NCBI GenBank assembly: GCA_900467745.1
Contig: UBQW01000047.1
Location: 62,001-126,000, forward strand
From: Hyphomicrobiales bacterium
Lineage (GTDB): Bacteria > Pseudomonadota > Alphaproteobacteria > Rhizobiales > Rhizobiaceae
DNA length: 64,000 nucleotides
Direction of reading: 5' to 3'
Shown: positions 1 to 9,061 of the stretch, one piece after another
Layout: each line of letters starts with the position of its first letter
Position numbering within the stretch: position 1 is the first letter of the stretch
Program-made: the position numbers and the translations under genes
Notes under the pieces: generated by a model
The model's input: the letters and a program-made list of their open reading frames with translations, nothing else
Told to the model about the DNA's origin: nothing
The model's database searches: none

Positions 1-72
1 ACGGTATCCGGTGGAAACCAGACCAGGTACAAGACGCAGTGCGTTCACAGCGATCCGTTTTGCTCCAATGGC

Positions 73-1536
73 ATGCCAATCGTTCGCGAGTGGTTTGTCA
101 TGGGTATAGAACCAATTGGGATACTGACGTTAGGCCTCGGTTTCATCTGCCTTTCAATGGGGCACGAACGAGGGGTTGTGGTGTTTATTACGCTCACAGT
201 ACTCGGGTCGGCGGCAGCGATTTTGGTCGGTTCAGCTAACGTCCAGCCCGCCCATCTCTTTCTCATCTTTATGTCTCTATCTACCTTTTCGCATCCGAAG
301 CGGTTTTCAATGGCCGTCCGTGCACTGAGGTGTCCACAACCGGGATTCTGGCTTGCATGCCTTCTACTCTACGGGATCGCCACCGGATACTTTGCGCCGC
401 GTTTGCTTGCGCGTATGTCGGAAATCGTTCCCCTCGGGGCGCCCTATTTCCCATCCACCGACGGGATTTCGCCGTTGGGTCCGGTGTCGAGCAACTTCAC
501 GCAAGCTGCTTATCTATCGGCTGACCTCCTTGCCTTCCTTCTTATAAGTACGATCGCAGCGACGAAGTCTGGCTTTCGAGCAGTGGTGATTGGGCTTATG
601 GCGTTCGCTTTCGCCAACGCCGCGTTCGGTTTGTTGGACATGGTAACATATGGAACCTCGGGACAGGATCTCTTCGCCTTTATCCGCAATGCACAGTATA
701 CATTCCACGAGAACGAAGAGGTTGCCGGCATTCGACGCGTCGTCGGATCATGGCCTGAGGCGTCGGCACTAGCTGGTATTTCTCTCGGGCCGCTTGGCTT
801 CACAGGCACAATGTTAATCTGCGGGCGATTGCGCCTATGGAGCAGCGTACTGTTTGCAGCGTCCGTCTTTCTTATCTTGCGATCAACGTCATCTGCTGGG
901 CTCGTTGCACTGCCTATCTGCTTGCTTCTTCTCTACCTAACGGCTCTGTCGCGCTCTGGAGCCGGGGTTGGAAAATCCACAAGCAATGGGATCGTCTTGA
1001 TCACCCCACTTGCCCTCATCGTCGTTGGGTTGATCCTCGCCCTTGACGAGGCCCTCTATTGGAGGATTTACGACTACGTCGATCTTCTCCTGTTCAGCAA
1101 AGCGACCTCGGATTCAGGTCTAACCCGGTCTGCCTGGAATTATTACGGCTATAGGAATTTTTTGGATTCCTTTGGCTTAGGTGTCGGTCTCGGAACCGTC
1201 AGAACGTCAAGTTTCCTAGTGGCCCTCTTGGCAAACGTGGGGATACCAGGGACGCTGTTCTTTGCGCTCTTTACGATGATGTCCCTGATGAAAAAGCGCG
1301 ATCCAGTCGCAACATTTGAATCAGATTCTCGAGCGGCCTCCAGAAATGGCGGCCTTTGCCTGCTGGTGGGAGCGTTCATCGTAGGGCCGACGGTCGATCT
1401 CGGCCTTCTATTCTTCGTTTTTGCTGGTCTTGTTAGCTCGTCTATCCAAAATGATGCAATCGCTTCCCCCGCAAAATATCAGCCGAGGCCCCTTGCGCCT
1501 GTAGCAGCAAATTCGACCGATAAACTCAGCAACTAG
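73..1536 (+). CDS. EPS polymerase / O-antigen-ligase-like membrane protein (Wzy-like)
   Basis: A 487-residue, almost entirely hydrophobic protein with about ten to twelve predicted membrane segments and a longer soluble loop in the middle, near ENEEVAGIRRVVGSWPEASA. This is the layout of Wzy/ExoQ-type polymerases, which join lipid-linked repeat units in the periplasm. The start is uncertain. The frame is open back to base 1; ATG at 73 has no clear Shine-Dalgarno, and ATG at 100 (MGIEPIG) begins directly at the first membrane helix. Wzy proteins share little sequence, so the call rests on topology and on the EPS neighbourhood to the right. It could also be a WaaL-type ligase. Confidence 0.7.
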   Translation: MPIVREWFVMGIEPIGILTLGLGFICLSMGHERGVVVFITLTVLGSAAAILVGSANVQPAHLFLIFMSLSTFSHPKRFSMAVRALRCPQPGFWLACLLLYGIATGYFAPRLLARMSEIVPLGAPYFPSTDGISPLGPVSSNFTQAAYLSADLLAFLLISTIAATKSGFRAVVIGLMAFAFANAAFGLLDMVTYGTSGQDLFAFIRNAQYTFHENEEVAGIRRVVGSWPEASALAGISLGPLGFTGTMLICGRLRLWSSVLFAASVFLILRSTSSAGLVALPICLLLLYLTALSRSGAGVGKSTSNGIVLITPLALIVVGLILALDEALYWRIYDYVDLLLFSKATSDSGLTRSAWNYYGYRNFLDSFGLGVGLGTVRTSSFLVALLANVGIPGTLFFALFTMMSLMKKRDPVATFESDSRAASRNGGLCLLVGAFIVGPTVDLGLLFFVFAGLVSSSIQNDAIASPAKYQPRPLAPVAANSTDKLSN

Positions 1537-1894
1537 CCCCTTCCTCGTGAATATTCAACGCACTGCCGTTACCCTAAAATGATTGTTTTAGAAGATTAAT
1601 ATTTTCTATGTTTCAATAACAGGCAATGCTTCGTGAAGAAACGTTGATACGCAACCTAGTAAAGCGAGCGTCACCAAAAATATCATCTAATGGATGCCTT
1701 TAATCCAATTTAAGTATGTTCTTAATAATGGACGTTCCTGCGGCGTGTTGCTATCATGTGCGAGGGCAAGCGCCGACGATCACTGCCTTTTACCTAATAG
1801 GTGTTCTCCAATTTTTCCTTGGGACGCCACGCCTTTCTGTGTAAGCAACGTCTTCGCCGTGGCTGGCACTCAAGGCTTTTCGCGGAGGTTACCG
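1537..1894. other. AT-rich intergenic region
   Basis: About 360 bases between the polymerase and the methyltransferase, distinctly AT-rich (for example 1580-1620) compared with the flanking genes. It probably holds the promoter of the methyltransferase. An open frame runs back to 1694, but its first 67 codons do not look like protein, and the ribosome-binding site sits much later. No RNA gene was recognised. Confidence 0.4.
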
Positions 1895-2587
1895 TTGCAA
1901 AGCATTTATACCTCCAATCAGTACGCTGAGCTGAACCCCACATGGCATGAGGAAGACTCTCCGTGGAAGGCCAAGCAGATCGCAGAGATTATTGCCAGAA
2001 ATAATCTGACGTTTACGAGCCTGTGCGAAGTGGGATGCGGTACTGGCGAGATACTGTTAAATCTTAGCCGATCGCATCCGCTAGCAAAGTTTGACGGCTA
2101 TGAGGTAGCACCGAACGCTTATCAAAGGGCGCGCCTAAAGACGACCGACAACGTTTCGTTCCATCTGAAAGATATCCTCAGCGATCAGACTGTACGCTAT
2201 GACGTCCTTGTTGTCGCCGATGTCATTGAGCATGTGGAAGACTACATCTCATTTATCAAGGGCTTGCGGCCGCTCGCCCGCTACAAGATCTTTCACATTC
2301 CCCTGGACCTTTCGGTCCAGTCGGTTATCAGGGGCTGGCCGATTACGAACCTTCGGCGCAACGTCGGGCATATCCACTATTTCTTCAAAGAGACCGCTCT
2401 AGCTACCCTTCACGACTGCGGATATTCGGTGCTCGACCACATGTATACGCCAAGCCGTATCGAACTGCCGAACCAAGCCTTCACCAGCAAATTGATGAGC
2501 TTACCAAGAAAGCTGTTCTACCCTCTTAGTCCGGATCTTACAGTTAGGATATTAGGCGGTTACTCGCTGCTTGTGTTGGCTGAATGA
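1895..2587 (+). CDS. class I SAM-dependent methyltransferase
   Basis: About 230 residues with the SAM-binding motif I EVGCGTGEIL near residue 47 and the acidic motif VADVIEH further on, as in Methyltransf_11/23 proteins. It probably methylates a sugar or lipid-linked intermediate of the polysaccharide, but the acceptor cannot be read from sequence. The start was placed at TTG 1895 because GGAGGTT (1884-1890) lies five bases upstream and the protein then begins just before the conserved NQY-ELNPTWH-ED segment. Earlier in-frame starts, such as ATG 1694, would add about 67 residues with no family resemblance. Confidence 0.75.
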   Translation: MQSIYTSNQYAELNPTWHEEDSPWKAKQIAEIIARNNLTFTSLCEVGCGTGEILLNLSRSHPLAKFDGYEVAPNAYQRARLKTTDNVSFHLKDILSDQTVRYDVLVVADVIEHVEDYISFIKGLRPLARYKIFHIPLDLSVQSVIRGWPITNLRRNVGHIHYFFKETALATLHDCGYSVLDHMYTPSRIELPNQAFTSKLMSLPRKLFYPLSPDLTVRILGGYSLLVLAE

Positions 2588-2739
2588 TGCGGAACCCTGT
2601 TCGCCCCGCCAATTGAACGACTACATCTGCTCGCAGAACCACCCTGGGAGCAGACGTGAGCCGATATACCGCCTCACATCAGCGCGTCTTGAGGCAACTC
2701 CTGAACATCGTCCCTAAATTGGCGAAGTCACGCCGCACG

Positions 2740-3666
2740 TCAAATGTATGCGCGAAAGTAGTCAATTCGCATGTAAGTGTGAAGTTGGTCCTCCTTCATA
2801 TCCGACGGATATGGGATGTCTGATCTCATAGCGAGTGTTAGCAAGGGCCAGAACGTATCGCCGGCCAAATCGAGATTTTCGGACCGATGTATCGACCAAT
2901 TGGCAGGCTCTCCAGTGCGGGTATCAATGACCGGCTTGCGTTCGAAGTATGGCACACACTTGTTCTCATCAATGAGGATGCCATAGCGTCGATAATCGGT
3001 CGTTAGGTCAACGCCAACAGAAACCCCGGTACCTTCGTGATGCTCGCCCGGCTGCCCCCACTCGTGGAGGTAGGCTCCGTACTGTGTTCGTTCCCAGCCC
3101 TTGTGCTCGACGACATCGAGCTCGATAGACGTCTTCGGATCGAGAATGCTATGGTCATTCATCAGCCAGAAAGCAGGCCATGTGAGTGGATGACTTGGGA
3201 ACAGCATTCGCGCTTCAAAGTATCCCTTTCTCCACCCTTTTGTAACAGTGCCGTCTTTCCTGCCTGTTTGGATATTCCCCGAGATCCACTGGAATTCGCT
3301 GGTGTTGTTTCCGTAGTAGGCCGGCACCGACATTGGATTCCCGATGTACTTCGCCGAGATCTGCAGTGCCTTGCCGTCTTGCGCTCGCGGGTCATCAACG
3401 ATGCTGTAAGGGTTAAAGCCCTCTTCGCCTGTCCGTCGGGCAAAGGCCGAGCGCCCGTAGAACCCTGTGTCCCACGTCCCCGCTTTCGGCCCGGCATTCC
3501 AGACAGCCCAATCCAGTTGTGAAAACGGGTCATCGAAAACCAGGCTGCGTGCTGCTGTTGGATCATCGGAACCCGCGGATGCTAGCGCACTAGGATTTGC
3601 CAATAAGCAAGCTGCAGCAGTGGAAATGAACCCTCGCCTAGATATCAAAGTCTTGCTCATAGGCAT
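2740..3666 (-). CDS. secreted glycoside hydrolase family 16 (endo-beta-glycanase)
   Basis: 308 residues. The N-terminus carries a twin-arginine signal (ISRRGFIS, residues 8-15) and a hydrophobic stretch ending near ALASA, so export is probably by Tat. The GH16 active-site signature ELDVVE is at residues 182-187, with E182 and E187 as the expected nucleophile and acid/base and D184 between them. In rhizobia, GH16 enzymes encoded in EPS loci (ExoK, ExsH) cut the nascent polymer and set its chain length. That role fits here, 25 bases downstream of a glycosyltransferase gene on the same strand. The substrate is not known. Confidence 0.85.
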   Translation of the reverse strand: MPMSKTLISRRGFISTAAACLLANPSALASAGSDDPTAARSLVFDDPFSQLDWAVWNAGPKAGTWDTGFYGRSAFARRTGEEGFNPYSIVDDPRAQDGKALQISAKYIGNPMSVPAYYGNNTSEFQWISGNIQTGRKDGTVTKGWRKGYFEARMLFPSHPLTWPAFWLMNDHSILDPKTSIELDVVEHKGWERTQYGAYLHEWGQPGEHHEGTGVSVGVDLTTDYRRYGILIDENKCVPYFERKPVIDTRTGEPANWSIHRSENLDLAGDTFWPLLTLAMRSDIPYPSDMKEDQLHTYMRIDYFRAYI

Positions 3667-3690
3667 TCCCCGGAGGTTAACTATACGGCG

Positions 3691-4833
3691 TTACCTGGCG
3701 GCAGCGCGCAATGCCCTTGCGTGGACGTCGACCACTTGGTCCTCACTGTATTGGTCTATGAAGGACTTGCGGAAATCAGCCGCACCTTTTTCGGCGACGA
3801 CATTGTCGCAATAATCGATCATGGCATCGACAAGCGAACTTTGCTGATCAGGCTCGACCAGACGACCAAGCCTTGGATCGACGAGGATATCGCTTGGCCC
3901 AAACTCACAGTCGGTCGAAATGACCGGGAGCCCAAAGCGTAGCGCTTCACATATTGCCAGAGACCATCCCTCCCAACGAGAGCTGGAAACATAAATATCG
4001 CTAGCTGACAGCGCTGGTTGCGGGTTGTCAGGATAATGTTCTATTGTAACAACCTCGTCGAGGCCGAGACGGGCGATCTCACTACGCAAGTCTGCCTCCC
4101 CCGAGCCGTGTCCGACGATCTTCAGGCGTGCGTGTGGGCGTTGGGCATAAACTGCCGCGAAGGCGCGAATTAAAATGTCTTGGCCCTTTTGAAATGAGAA
4201 GCGCCCGACATTTACAAACGTGACGAAGCCCGGAACTCCACCGGTCGCCGCCTCGATGCCATCGAATTTCCGCACGGGATTTGGCACCCAACATTGCGGG
4301 GTTTTGCTTGCAAACATTTCGCGAAAGGATGCCAGCTGCCGCGGCGAGGTCCCGAAGACATAAGAGGTACGAGCAAGGAAAAAGCTCTTCATAAGGAAAA
4401 AAAGGATCTTTGCCTTGAGGTGGCTGCACTCGCGCTTCGGATTGCCATGAAGATGGACCGCGAAATTTCGGCGGATACCCAGGCATGAAATCATTGCTAT
4501 GACGGCTGGCTCAATTTGGGGCACAACCACGAGGTCGTAGTCTTTTGCCTTTATGACGCTACGGAAAGTCTGGATCAACTGAAGCCTGCCGTGGGGCCGT
4601 CGATCAATTGTTTTGTATTTGGTCTTCGTTGGTCTGTTTTCGTGGGCGGAAGTGTAGAGGACCTCCACCTCGAAATCCTCAGCATACTTTTGCGAAAGGC
4701 TGCAGCATATCGTGTCGACGACACGTTCGATGCCGGCGAAAGATCGCGTGCCCGGTTGAATATAGAGGATCTTTCGGCGTTGCACCGACGACGAAGAGTT
4801 GGTCTGTCCGGATCTGGCGGTACTCACTCCCAT
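3691..4833 (-). CDS. glycosyltransferase family 4 (GT-B fold)
   Basis: 380 residues. Two Rossmann-like halves are visible: an N-terminal part beginning KILYIQPGTRSFAGIERVV, and a C-terminal donor-binding half with VNVGRFSFQKGQD, the KIVGHGSGE strand and the retaining-GT signature EGWSLAICEALRFGLPVIS (E-x7-E). It transfers a nucleotide-activated sugar onto the growing lipid-linked repeat at the inner face of the membrane. The start at 4833 is supported by AAAAGGACC seven bases upstream; a longer frame reaching 4968 lacks a ribosome-binding site. It is probably cotranscribed with the GH16 gene that follows. Confidence 0.85.
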   Translation of the reverse strand: MGVSTARSGQTNSSSSVQRRKILYIQPGTRSFAGIERVVDTICCSLSQKYAEDFEVEVLYTSAHENRPTKTKYKTIDRRPHGRLQLIQTFRSVIKAKDYDLVVVPQIEPAVIAMISCLGIRRNFAVHLHGNPKRECSHLKAKILFFLMKSFFLARTSYVFGTSPRQLASFREMFASKTPQCWVPNPVRKFDGIEAATGGVPGFVTFVNVGRFSFQKGQDILIRAFAAVYAQRPHARLKIVGHGSGEADLRSEIARLGLDEVVTIEHYPDNPQPALSASDIYVSSSRWEGWSLAICEALRFGLPVISTDCEFGPSDILVDPRLGRLVEPDQQSSLVDAMIDYCDNVVAEKGAADFRKSFIDQYSEDQVVDVHARALRAAAR

Positions 4834-4998
4834 AACAAGGTCCTTTTGGGCCAATGACAGGGTGTCTCGGTATTGGGGCATTCTCGTTCTGCGACAAAGA
4901 CCCAACGGTGCATGCGCGCTTAAATATTGCTGGACGGCAGTGCGGAATGCAAGAATAAATAAAGACACGCTATCGAATTATCACGCTCATTTCGAGTG

Positions 4999-5286
4999 TT
5001 ATTCAGACTTGTACTTCGAATGGATTTGTTGATGAGCGCGCTCTTTCTTCGCGCTTCGTACATACAGGATGTAAAATGCACCGTGGATAAATAAGTATCC
5101 TGCCTCCAACGCCACGCCAATAACTGCACTCCAGGCAAGGGTAGGGACAAGCTCCCACCCCGCGGTGATGCCAACAAAAAAGTAGGTTGCGATCACGACG
5201 ACAACAATCAAGGCAAAAATCAAGACAGGCAGGCGCAGTGCGCAAACCGCACCGATCACAAAGCAAACTGCGATAGCCCAACCCAT
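4999..5286 (-). CDS. small inner-membrane protein of the EPS locus
   Basis: 95 residues with three likely membrane segments (residues 3-19, 20-40 and 45-65) and a short charged C-terminal tail rich in lysine and arginine. No family is recognised. The start at 5286 (MGWAIAV) is preceded by GGAGAAG at ideal spacing. It lies between the OPX export gene and a glycosyltransferase on the same strand, so a role in assembly, export or regulation of the polysaccharide is plausible; small membrane proteins such as ExoX occupy similar places in other rhizobia. No sequence match to ExoX can be claimed. Confidence 0.55.
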   Translation of the reverse strand: MGWAIAVCFVIGAVCALRLPVLIFALIVVVVIATYFFVGITAGWELVPTLAWSAVIGVALEAGYLFIHGAFYILYVRSAKKERAHQQIHSKYKSE

Positions 5287-5395
5287 AGGCTTCTCCGATC
5301 TCTCGCCCGTCAACCAAAAGTTGGGCATATCGGTGACACAGGGAAGCTAAAATTCTCTGAAGGCCAGTCAAGAATCCAGTTGAAACTACAAACAA

Positions 5396-6712
5396 TCAGT
5401 TACTGTTGGACTTGGCCACACCTTTGTCACGCTCTCTTCGGTCTACACGTATGACGTCGCCCGGCAATACCGGATCATTGTCGCTCACGATCAAAGTCTG
5501 ATTGCTTCCATCGACAACTCTATTGATCGTCGTTTCGAAGGCATAAGGCGTATTGTCTTCTTCCAAGGTGAGCATTGCCGCGGGCGCGCGCACCTCAAGA
5601 TTTCTCAACAGTGCGCTTGTTGTCTTCATCCGTTTGGCATTCGACGCGAAGCGATCCCGCAACTCCGCCGCTTCCGTAAGAGCAGCGACACGATAACGAT
5701 TTTTGACATCCCCGATGTCCTGGTCGACCTTCGCTAGATTTTGTTCTGTTCTTAGGATCGCGAGTGACACATCGAGGTTGCGGCTCTCCAGATCGGCCAC
5801 GTTTTGGGTGGCGCCAAGCTGGCGGGCGGACACTGTCAAACCTTGTGAAATCAGCTTGTTGACCGACCCTAGATCTTTGTTGGCAAGAGCAATCTGCTTT
5901 GCGATCGATGCAGCTTTTTCTCTAAGCGCGGCGATCTCCTGTGTCGCCAGCACCTTGGTTTGAGCCAGCGCATCGATCTCTGTGTTCATGGAGCGCTTGC
6001 GTGTTTCAAACAGCGCGTCTTCCTCATTCATCATGCGATCAATGCCAGTTTCGCCTTTGCGCGAAGTAAGTTCCTCGGGAAACGCGATCTGAGAAGCCTC
6101 GCTGATGGTTGCGTCGACCCGCGACTGGCGAGCGATGAGTTCAAATCGCTCGCCTTCAAGCGCGCTAAGTTCGCCACGATCTGAAAGAGCGTCCCGCTGC
6201 AAACCAATCATGTTGGAATCTGACTGGCCGATGCCCCCTGCCATGCTAAGGGCCTGAACCACGGTCAGTCCTGGGGTGAAATTATATTTTCCCGGTGTCG
6301 TCACCATCCCGGTAACGAAGAGCGGCCGGTACGACGAAATTTCAACCGAGGCTGTCGGTCTCTTTTGCAGCCCCACCTGATTTTGCAGCCGGTCTGAAAT
6401 TGCATTGGATATTTCTTCCACGGTTTTGCCCGAAGCCTGCATGGTTCCAATGATGGGTAGCGATAGGTTCCCAGCTGCAGAGACCGCGAACTCGCCATTT
6501 AGCGGTACCCACTCGAAGGGAACGCCAGTGCTTGGACGCCACTCAAATACTCTGATTTTGACAGCATCTTGGGGTCCCAGCCGGTAGTTCTCGGCTGCGT
6601 TTGCAGGCACATGGCCGATGGCGATGGACACCGAGAGCGAGGCGCAAAGCCTGGCTACTTTCGACCACAGTTGCCGGCGACCTGTTGAGTGGGGCAGTGC
6701 ATTTCCGTGCAT
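5396..6712 (-). CDS. polysaccharide export protein, OPX/ExoF-like
   Basis: 438 residues. A cleavable signal peptide ends near PANAA (about residue 40). A Poly_export domain follows (YRLGPQDAVKIRVFEW), then an SLBB-type segment (VFVTGMV-type core PLFVTGMVTTPGKYNFTPG). The middle, about residues 190-350, is a long alpha-helical coiled coil (EIDALAQTKVLATQEIAAL). Wza and ExoF proteins of this type form the periplasmic/outer-membrane channel that pairs with an inner-membrane co-polymerase. The coiled coil is typical of rhizobial ExoF rather than of E. coli Wza. It follows a GT4 gene by 34 bases in an apparent leftward operon. Confidence 0.85.
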   Translation of the reverse strand: MHGNALPHSTGRRQLWSKVARLCASLSVSIAIGHVPANAAENYRLGPQDAVKIRVFEWRPSTGVPFEWVPLNGEFAVSAAGNLSLPIIGTMQASGKTVEEISNAISDRLQNQVGLQKRPTASVEISSYRPLFVTGMVTTPGKYNFTPGLTVVQALSMAGGIGQSDSNMIGLQRDALSDRGELSALEGERFELIARQSRVDATISEASQIAFPEELTSRKGETGIDRMMNEEDALFETRKRSMNTEIDALAQTKVLATQEIAALREKAASIAKQIALANKDLGSVNKLISQGLTVSARQLGATQNVADLESRNLDVSLAILRTEQNLAKVDQDIGDVKNRYRVAALTEAAELRDRFASNAKRMKTTSALLRNLEVRAPAAMLTLEEDNTPYAFETTINRVVDGSNQTLIVSDNDPVLPGDVIRVDRRERDKGVAKSNSN

Positions 6713-6746
6713 GCGTTACTCCGTATACCCGAGACCGGTTTTGCGC

Positions 6747-7853
6747 TCATGCAGAAACCGCAAGTTCAGTCCCTGTTGCCCGCTCGATGAATTGCCGAAA
6801 TCGATTGGTGAACACTTCACGTCGAAAATCGGAAGCGCGCGAAACCGCATCGGCAGGATTGAAATCCAGTCTGTCCATACGCTGAACGGCGTCGGCAAGG
6901 TCTTCGACCGTCTGCTCCTTGAAAAACACACCTGTCTTGTTGGCGATCACCGTTTCGGTGGCGCCTCCGCGCCCAAAGGCGATAACCGGCCGGCCGCTCG
7001 CCATGGCTTCGACTGGCACAATCCCGAAATCCTCCTCGCCTGGAAAAATAAGGGCCTTGCAGCGCGCATAATGATACTTCAGAGCTTCGAAGGGCTGAGA
7101 GCCGAGGAGCGTCACCGTTGGGCCTGCGATACGCTTGAGGTGTTCGAGCATTTCTCCGCCCCCAATGACGACCAGCTTCATCTTCAGACGGTTAAACGCT
7201 TCGACAGCGAGTTCCGGTCTCTTGTAGCTAACAAGCTCACCCACCATCAGGCAGTAGTCACCGAGTTCCGATGGCGCAACCGCGCCAAAGGCCGAGGTGT
7301 CGACAGGAGGGTGTATAATCGACGCCTCGCGACGATAGTAACTGCGAATGCGATGGGCGACGGTCGTTGAATTGGCAACAAAATCATCGACCCGGTTTGC
7401 TGTTGCGACGTCCCAAGTCCTCAGATAGTGGGCAAGCGGCGGCATCATCATACGCGTCATCAAGCCGGAACTGTCGTAGTATCTGTTATACATGTTCCAG
7501 ATGTAGCGCATAGGCGAGTGACAGTAGCATACGTGCAGCGCAGGTGACGTGGGGATGATCCCTTTGGCAGGTCCAGACTCGCTGCTAATGACAAGGTCGT
7601 AGGCGCTCAGATCGATTTGCTCGAGTGCCATCGGCATCAATGGCAGGTAGCGCTTGTACATTCTGCTCGCGTAGGGAAGCTTTCCGATGAAAGTTGTTTC
7701 GATACGGTGGGTTTTCAGGGCGGCGGAAATTGCACTTAGATCGCACACATGCGTGTAGATGTCGGCATTTGGAAAGATATCGCACAGCGCTTCGAGGACC
7801 TTTTCGCCGCCGCGCATGCCCACCAGCCAATAATGTATGATTGCTACACGCAT
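6747..7853 (-). CDS. glycosyltransferase family 4
   Basis: 368 residues with a typical GT4 N-terminus (RVAIIHYWLVGMRGGEKVLEAL), the mid-domain LMVGELVSYKRPELAVEAF, and the donor-site E-x7-E motif FPGEEDFGIVPVEAMASGRP. The HSPMRYIWNMYNRYY segment is characteristic of the mannosyltransferase-like GT4 group found in rhizobial EPS clusters. The start at 7853 has GGAG six bases upstream; a second ATG at 7874 has none. It is the first gene of a leftward unit that continues into the OPX gene, and it is divergent from the exoY-like gene at 8149. Confidence 0.85.
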   Translation of the reverse strand: MRVAIIHYWLVGMRGGEKVLEALCDIFPNADIYTHVCDLSAISAALKTHRIETTFIGKLPYASRMYKRYLPLMPMALEQIDLSAYDLVISSESGPAKGIIPTSPALHVCYCHSPMRYIWNMYNRYYDSSGLMTRMMMPPLAHYLRTWDVATANRVDDFVANSTTVAHRIRSYYRREASIIHPPVDTSAFGAVAPSELGDYCLMVGELVSYKRPELAVEAFNRLKMKLVVIGGGEMLEHLKRIAGPTVTLLGSQPFEALKYHYARCKALIFPGEEDFGIVPVEAMASGRPVIAFGRGGATETVIANKTGVFFKEQTVEDLADAVQRMDRLDFNPADAVSRASDFRREVFTNRFRQFIERATGTELAVSA

Positions 7854-8148
7854 GCGATTCTCCACAAAATACATATCCGGAATTGCAGCGTGTAACGCGG
7901 TTCAAAAGTATTTTCAGCCTGTGATATATATTGGCTGAGCATGCATCTATGTAAAGATAAGAAATCAGAGCGACAAAAGCTCCGCCCATACCCGCATTTC
8001 ACTTGTCGATATTGCTCTGCGTTTATTTTATTGTCAATTCGATTTACAATTGTTAACGTTGTTGAGCTAGCCAAGCCTGGCATTCTCCATACCAGACAGT
8101 ACACAGTCCAGCTAATAGTACACAGTTCTGCTATTTGGGAGTACGCGG

Positions 8149-8868
8149 ATGAGGGAAATGGATTTCTCCCGAAGATTCGGGCGTTCGAATAAAACTCAAC
8201 TGCGGCTGGAGAATGCTCCGCAGCATGGGATCGGCAAAAGAGGAAGCGGCTCAGCGCTCAGCGGTGTTGCCAAGTATCTTCTCGATACGACATTGGCTGT
8301 AGCAGGGCTGGTCGTCTTGTCCCCCATGATCGTAATGCTCATTGTGATCGTATTGGTCCTGCAGGGGCGACCGGTTTTTATCGCGCACCGTCGCATCGGT
8401 AAAAATGGTGTGATGTTTGCTTGTCTTAAATTCCGCACGATGGTCATCGACGCCGATCAGGTTTTGACCCGTCACCTCGCTGACAATCCCCGCTGCAGAG
8501 AGGAATGGATTGCGACGCGCAAACTTCGCAACGATCCTCGTGTCACGCCGTTCGGCGCGATTATGCGCAAAAGCAGTGTCGACGAAATTCCCCAACTCCT
8601 CAACATCATTCTTGGCAACATGAGCCTGGTCGGACCGAGGCCGATTGCCGCGGGTGAAGCCGAACTCTACGGCGTTCACTATGCCGACTACATCAAGGTT
8701 CGACCTGGCCTGACCGGGTTGTGGCAGGTGAGTGGGCGCAATGAAACGACCTATGGCGAACGTGTGCAACTTGATGTTCGCTACGTTCGTGAGCGCACGA
8801 TCTTAGGCGATATCGCCATTCTGATCAGAACGATACCTGCGGTATTGCATTCGCGCGGCAGTTACTGA
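8149..8868 (+). CDS. ExoY-like undecaprenyl-phosphate sugar phosphotransferase
   Basis: 239 residues of the bacterial sugar transferase family (PF02397). One N-terminal membrane helix (about residues 41-66) is followed by the conserved catalytic block, including KFRTM, the RKSSVDEIPQL helix and the NMSLVGPRP loop, then the GLTGLWQVSGRN motif. Such enzymes load the first sugar-1-phosphate onto undecaprenyl phosphate and so start EPS synthesis. The length matches ExoY (about 226) rather than the longer WbaP. A GGAG lies seven to eight bases before ATG 8149. It begins a rightward unit of assembly genes. Confidence 0.88.
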   Translation: MREMDFSRRFGRSNKTQLRLENAPQHGIGKRGSGSALSGVAKYLLDTTLAVAGLVVLSPMIVMLIVIVLVLQGRPVFIAHRRIGKNGVMFACLKFRTMVIDADQVLTRHLADNPRCREEWIATRKLRNDPRVTPFGAIMRKSSVDEIPQLLNIILGNMSLVGPRPIAAGEAELYGVHYADYIKVRPGLTGLWQVSGRNETTYGERVQLDVRYVRERTILGDIAILIRTIPAVLHSRGSY

Positions 8869-9061
8869 GGTGCTGGATGCGCGTGCGCCTTGTTGTTATT
8901 CGCGGTGTTAGGGCCCCAAGCGTTTTGGCGACTGAAGGGCGGTGCTTTTGGTGTCCTCTAAATTGGAAGGGAGAAGGATTGGGGTACAAGAGCCTCAACC
9001 CCATTCTGGCGGATCCGATCGCCGCTCCGGGTTCTTGGCTGTTGCTAGGCAGAGCCGGGCT

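Noticed and set aside
1..72. Polymerase frame open to the window edge, suggesting a longer N-terminus
   Set aside because: The translated stretch (TVSGGNQTRYKTQ...) is polar and unlike a membrane-protein start; an internal ATG is more likely, though this cannot be settled here.
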